Of a stretch of DNA of 64,000 bases, positions 60,262-64,000 are shown one piece after another. The stretch lies in assembly GCF_028867935.1 (NCBI RefSeq), contig NZ_JAPQNS010000005.1, forward strand, positions 62,001 to 126,000, in the 5' to 3' direction. The notes below the pieces were generated by a model. The model was given only the letters and a program-made list of their open reading frames with translations, was not told where the DNA came from and did no database searches. Position numbers and translations under genes: made by a program. The DNA is from Flavobacterium sp. SUN052 (GTDB taxonomy: Bacteria; Bacteroidota; Bacteroidia; Flavobacteriales; Flavobacteriaceae). Position 1 is the first letter of the stretch, and each line of letters starts with the position of its first letter.

Positions 60262-62274
60262 ATGCAGACCCCTCTACTTCATTCCCGGCTTCGGGCCCCG
60301 CGTTTTCTTTCTTTGTTTGGCTTTCCTTTTGGGCGCAGCCTGTCCTTTGCCCTAATCGGCCAATTACTACTGGTACTGTTTTCGCAACGTGTCCACGCCC
60401 AAAGCCAAACATTCAATTGCACCGGCAGCCAACAGACCTACACTGTGCCTACCAGCGTAACGTCGCTCGATGTGACGGTGAAAGGGGCAAAGGGTGGTAC
60501 CAACGGCGGGAATGGTGGAACGGTCCGCTCTGTTTTAAGAGTCGTACCTGGCTCCACGCTTTACCTGTTCGTGGGGTGTCAGAACGGCTATAACGGCGGT
60601 GGCGGTGCATCAGGAAACTTTAATCAAAATGGGGGTGGGGCTTCCGATATTCGCATCGGTGGCGTCGCTTTTAACGACCGGGTTGTAGTGGCTGGTGGTG
60701 GAGGGGGGGCTGGGAATGCAGAGAACTCAGGGGGCGGAGGGGGAGGTCTGACCGGGGGCGACGGAACGGGGAGAAGTACAGGAATGAACGTATTTACCGG
60801 AGGGGGTAAGGGATGCTCTCAGATTGCCGGCGGTGCTGGTGGTACTTGGGGATTAGTAAGTCCATATACGTCCAGTGATGGGAGTACTAACGGAAACGCT
60901 GGCTCTTCGGGAAGGGGGGGAGATGGTGTTCAGTATTACTATTCAAAAACCTCAGGATACGTTAATAGTGGCGGGGGTGGAGGAGGTTATTACGGCGGAG
61001 GAAGTGGAGCCGCAGGTGAATCAACTAATGGTGCTTATAGTTTTGCTTCTTCTGCTGGCGGTGGTGGTGGATCAAGTTGGACCAATAGTACCCTTAACTC
61101 GGACGTTGCCTCAACGCAGGGTGATAACTCAGGCGATGGGTCTATTCAACTTGTAGCTTGTGTTCCACCAACCCAATTTGCCGTTACGGGCGGGGGGAGC
61201 TATTGCTCTGGTGCAAGTGGCGTATCGGTGGGATTGTCGGGGTCGGAGGCTAACGTGACCTACCGGCTGCTACTCAACAATGCCGCAACGGGTGCTGCAG
61301 CCATCCAGGGCAATGGCTCGGCAATCAGCTTCGGCAACAAAACTGCTGTTGGAACTTACACGATAGAAGCCAGTAAGACAAACGGCCTATGTTCGAACAC
61401 CGTCACTATGTTGGGTAATGCGGTCGTAGCCTTATTGCCCCTGACTACCGTTAGTATAACCCCTGCCAGCCAGGTAATTTGTGAGACAGGGACCGTGTCG
61501 GTAACGGCTACGGCCTCCACTGCATCTACCCAGTCTGTTACCTATCAGTGGTACAAAGACGGTAGCTCGCTGGGTAGCTCGCAGCAGAATCGCATTCTGA
61601 CATTAGCCGCAGTGGTGCCCACCCAAAGTGGAAACTATTCGGTAGTAGCCACGGGTACGTGCAACTCGGCCACATCCTCGGCCTTCAGCCTGACGGTGAA
61701 TCCCCTAACTACCGTCAGTATAACTCCTACCAGCCAGGTAATCTGTGAGGCAGAGACCGTATCGGTAACGGGTACTGCCTCCACCGCATCTACCCAGTCT
61801 GTTACCTACCAGTGGTACAAAGACGGTAGCTCGCTGGGTAGCTCGCAACAGAATCGCATTCTGACCTTAGGTGCAGTGCTGCCTACCCAAAGTGGAAACT
61901 ATTCGTTAGTGGCCACTGGCCTATGTAATTCAGCTACATCCTCAGCTTTTAGCCTGACGGTAAATCCATTGCCAACCGTCACATTGCTCTTTGGGGGAGC
62001 TACCCAAAGCCTTGCGGGGCCTAATCTGCCCCTGATTACCTTAATCCAACCCCTCGACCCACAGAATTTGCCCGTGTTCCAGGTACTGGGCGGGGTTTCG
62101 TACGAGCGGTTACAAGTAATAGACCGGATCAATGGTTATGAGATTCGCCGAAATGATTTCAACGTCACGGGTATTTTTACAATTGATCGATTAACGCCTT
62201 ATACGATAACTGTAACAGCCGCTACGGGATGTAAGCGGACGGTGCGGGGCTTAATACAGAGCGTAGGCAACTGA
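60262..62274 (+). CDS. Glycine-rich secreted protein with tandem Ig-like repeats
   Basis: A 670-residue exported protein. Residues 1-48 are a long signal or anchor region ending VHAQSQ. The next part (TFNCTGSQQTYTVPTSVTSL) and a glycine-rich segment to about residue 280 (GGGGASGNFNQNGGGASDIR, GGGGGAGNAENSGGGGGG) resemble the Gly-rich domain of outer surface proteins. Two 88-residue Ig-like repeats follow, residues 394-481 and 482-569, each with the core SVTYQWYKDGSSLGSSQQNR and ending in SLTVNP. The C-terminus has a different beta domain. A role in adhesion or surface layers is suggested. No sorting signal that I recognise. Confidence 0.75.
   Translation: MQTPLLHSRLRAPRFLSLFGFPFGRSLSFALIGQLLLVLFSQRVHAQSQTFNCTGSQQTYTVPTSVTSLDVTVKGAKGGTNGGNGGTVRSVLRVVPGSTLYLFVGCQNGYNGGGGASGNFNQNGGGASDIRIGGVAFNDRVVVAGGGGGAGNAENSGGGGGGLTGGDGTGRSTGMNVFTGGGKGCSQIAGGAGGTWGLVSPYTSSDGSTNGNAGSSGRGGDGVQYYYSKTSGYVNSGGGGGGYYGGGSGAAGESTNGAYSFASSAGGGGGSSWTNSTLNSDVASTQGDNSGDGSIQLVACVPPTQFAVTGGGSYCSGASGVSVGLSGSEANVTYRLLLNNAATGAAAIQGNGSAISFGNKTAVGTYTIEASKTNGLCSNTVTMLGNAVVALLPLTTVSITPASQVICETGTVSVTATASTASTQSVTYQWYKDGSSLGSSQQNRILTLAAVVPTQSGNYSVVATGTCNSATSSAFSLTVNPLTTVSITPTSQVICEAETVSVTGTASTASTQSVTYQWYKDGSSLGSSQQNRILTLGAVLPTQSGNYSLVATGLCNSATSSAFSLTVNPLPTVTLLFGGATQSLAGPNLPLITLIQPLDPQNLPVFQVLGGVSYERLQVIDRINGYEIRRNDFNVTGIFTIDRLTPYTITVTAATGCKRTVRGLIQSVGN
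61441..61968 (+). repeat. Direct tandem repeat of 264 bp encoding Ig-like domains
   Basis: Units start at 61441 and 61705 and are close to 90 percent alike by eye, with long identical runs such as the TGGTACAAAGACGGTAGC segment. Recent duplication of one domain is likely. Confidence 0.85.
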
Positions 62275-62502
62275 GCCTGATGGGGCTCGGTTGTTGATTT
62301 CGCTAGAAAGATAGCAGCAAGGGCGTATTTGCCATAAACGGCTGGGCTTATTCGCCATAACTGTTGCGACGGCTGTAGCCGCACGGTACAGGACATACTG
62401 GCCAATCCCTAAGGGTTGAACAGGCAGATTGCCGCAGAGAGAGAGTTACTCCACCATTCCATTATCCTTTATATTGTTCGTTCCTGTTAAATTTTTCTAT
62501 TC

Positions 62503-64000
62503 ATGCGTGTATCATTTTACCATCAATGGGGTGTCTTTTTGCTGGGTCTGATCCTGGCAAGTCCCCTGGCCAACGCTCAGTCTGGCTTTTTTGAACCCCT
62601 CTCGTCGGCGCAGGCGCGCACCGCTACACCCGATGCCGGTAAGTTGGAGCGGTCCGCCGTCTATCGGCTGAAAACAGCTGAACTTCGGACGTATCTGGCC
62701 AAAGCTCCGCTTGAGTTTCGCAACAGTACGGCCCCACTCCGGTTGGCGATTCCATTACCTAACGGAACGGTCGAAACGTTCGGCATCCTCGAATCGCCCA
62801 TTCTGTCGCCTGCCCTTTCGGTGGTTCACCGGGACATTAAAACCTACACGGGCCGGGGCCTGGCCAACCCAACCTATACCATCCGGTTGAGTCTGACCTC
62901 CAGCGGGTTCGATGCCATCATTCTGGGCGTTGAAAACGATGCCGTATATTATTCCAAAATATCGGACAGCCCCGGCAGCGAGGTGTATATGACTTATTTT
63001 GCCCGCGAAGCCAAGCGGGCCTCTGCCGAAGCCCAACCGTTTGGGTTGCGGGCCAAATGCGGAACCGAATCCACTCCGCTCGACGTGAAAACGTTCCCGC
63101 AAGGGCAGGCCCGGCTGGCCAACAATACCGGAACCATGCTGCGTACGTTCCGGCTGGCCGTGGCTACAACGGGCGAGTTCACCCAGCGCAAAGGGGGCGG
63201 CAATGTCAATAACGCCTTCAATGCGGTGGTGAGTTACGTCAACCGGATGAACGCCGTTTATCGCGTTGAACTGAGTGTAGCATTTCAGTTGGTGAGCGGC
63301 ACCAACATCGTGTATGCCAACCCCGCCACCGACCCCTATGATAACAGCAAGCAAAGCCAGATGCTGACTGAGAACCAGAACAACCTGAACGCGGTAATCA
63401 AGCCAGAGAATTATGATGTAGGCCACGTGTTTGGAACATCTGGTGGGTCGGGCGGTGGTATTGCCAGAGCACGCAGCGTTTGCAATGATAACGTGAAGGG
63501 GCAGGGCGTATCGGGCGTGGGCGACGGAAGCTTTGCGGCTGTCTTCGACGATCAACTCATTTCGCACGAGGTGGGTCACCAGTTCGGTATGGACCATACC
63601 TACAACAGTTCGAAGATTGGTGCGTGTACCACCCGCGAGGCCAACTTCTCCGTTGAACCAGGCTCCGGCACAACGATCATGAGTTACGGGTTTACCTGTT
63701 TTGATAATTCGGGCAACAACGATGACTACGAATCAACCTACCTGCCCTTCCTGAATTTTCACACGGTCAGTTATCAGCAGGCTGTCGAGTTCATGGCGAC
63801 CGTTTCGTGCGGCCCGTCAATCGCTACCAACAATGCCGTACCATCCATTGGGCAGTTCCCTGCCAACACAACCATTCCTCGCTCAACGCCGTTTGAATTG
63901 ACTGGAACGGCTACCGATGCCAACGCGGGCGATGTGCTGAGTTATTCGTGGGAAGGTACCAACATTGGCAACGCCGATGATACCACTATTTCGACATTGA
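62503..64000 (+). CDS. Secreted metzincin metalloprotease (reprolysin-like), cut by window end
   Basis: Extracellular zinc protease; the frame runs open from 62503 to the window's end, so at least 499 residues. A signal peptide (VFLLGLILASPLANAQ) is followed by a propeptide-like region, then the zinc motif HEVGHQFGMDH at residues 355-365 (the metzincin HExxHxxGxxH) and the Met-turn IMSYGFTC with M393. A long beta-rich tail begins near 460 (PFELTGTATDANAGDVLSYS), which looks like a cadherin-type or Ig-like domain. The large size and secretion suit nutrient release. Secretion route cannot be told because the C-terminus is missing. Confidence 0.9.
   Translation, partial: MRVSFYHQWGVFLLGLILASPLANAQSGFFEPLSSAQARTATPDAGKLERSAVYRLKTAELRTYLAKAPLEFRNSTAPLRLAIPLPNGTVETFGILESPILSPALSVVHRDIKTYTGRGLANPTYTIRLSLTSSGFDAIILGVENDAVYYSKISDSPGSEVYMTYFAREAKRASAEAQPFGLRAKCGTESTPLDVKTFPQGQARLANNTGTMLRTFRLAVATTGEFTQRKGGGNVNNAFNAVVSYVNRMNAVYRVELSVAFQLVSGTNIVYANPATDPYDNSKQSQMLTENQNNLNAVIKPENYDVGHVFGTSGGSGGGIARARSVCNDNVKGQGVSGVGDGSFAAVFDDQLISHEVGHQFGMDHTYNSSKIGACTTREANFSVEPGSGTTIMSYGFTCFDNSGNNDDYESTYLPFLNFHTVSYQQAVEFMATVSCGPSIATNNAVPSIGQFPANTTIPRSTPFELTGTATDANAGDVLSYSWEGTNIGNADDTTISTL

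Noticed and set aside
62755..63597. Minus-strand 280-codon frame
   Set aside because: It is opposite the metzincin protease, which has signal peptide, zinc motif and Met-turn.

Overview
The window looks like a stretch of chromosome from a Bacteroidota member of the order Cytophagales, most like Spirosoma and relatives. The signs are a SusC/SusD pair, a gliding protein (GldG), an LpxC-FabZ fusion, a 7TM-type histidine kinase, three enolase-superfamily enzymes with twin-arginine signals, few Shine-Dalgarno sequences, and several TAnnTTTG promoter boxes typical of this phylum. Base composition looks close to 50 percent GC throughout and I see no phage, plasmid, IS element or CRISPR array. The first gene (fmt) and the last (a metalloprotease) are cut by the window edges. 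No gene-free stretch is longer than about 250 bases.

Layout. 1-14.6 kb is core metabolism: fmt, a YdjC-type deacetylase, folA and a gamma carbonic anhydrase on the plus strand; DedA, an ABC-F ATPase and an Lrp regulator on the minus strand; a divergent pair of small uncharacterised genes (TIGR03643 and DUF2256 types); a thioesterase; phosphosulfolactate synthase, DedA, aroE, a small monooxygenase and nagA; ribD with a MoxR-like AAA+ ATPase; and an FkbM methyltransferase beside the relic of a lost gene. 14.7-20.4 kb is the rimP-nusA-infB operon, with a clear promoter and a terminator-like hairpin in its leader. 20.4-27.2 kb holds an endonuclease/phosphatase-fold protein, moaD-moaE, a CocE/NonD hydrolase, a VWA protein (likely partner of the AAA+ ATPase) and gldG.

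27.4-43.5 kb is the most interesting part: a minus-strand catabolic cluster that reads from its LacI regulator through a dehydratase, SusC, SusD, two more dehydratases (RspA/ManD-like and galactonate-dehydratase-like), a mutarotase-like protein, a PQQ dehydrogenase with an embedded cytochrome c, 2-keto-3-deoxygalactonate kinase, a KDPG-type aldolase and an ExuT-like transporter. Together these make a De Ley-Doudoroff route (sugar, aldonate, 2-keto-3-deoxy acid, phosphorylated acid, pyruvate plus glyceraldehyde-3-phosphate). Because the oxidase and all three dehydratases carry export signals, I infer that oxidation and dehydration occur in the periplasm and that the 2-keto-3-deoxy acid is what crosses the inner membrane. 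Matching LacI-type palindromes lie in front of lacI and in front of the first dehydratase gene.

43.8-50.6 kb is a mixed region: a coiled-coil protein, a flavin monooxygenase, an HNH endonuclease with a possible sulfur-binding N-terminal domain, an MFS drug exporter, a Spy-like secreted protein, an SBF-like transporter and two small hypotheticals. 50.7-55.5 kb is the lipid A operon (HD hydrolase, lpxD, lpxC-fabZ, lpxA). A CAU tRNA with promoter and terminator follows, then an MBL hydrolase, a patatin, a two-component system, a glycine-rich Ig-domain surface protein and a secreted metzincin protease. Several families of hairpin-forming intergenic repeats are scattered through the window.
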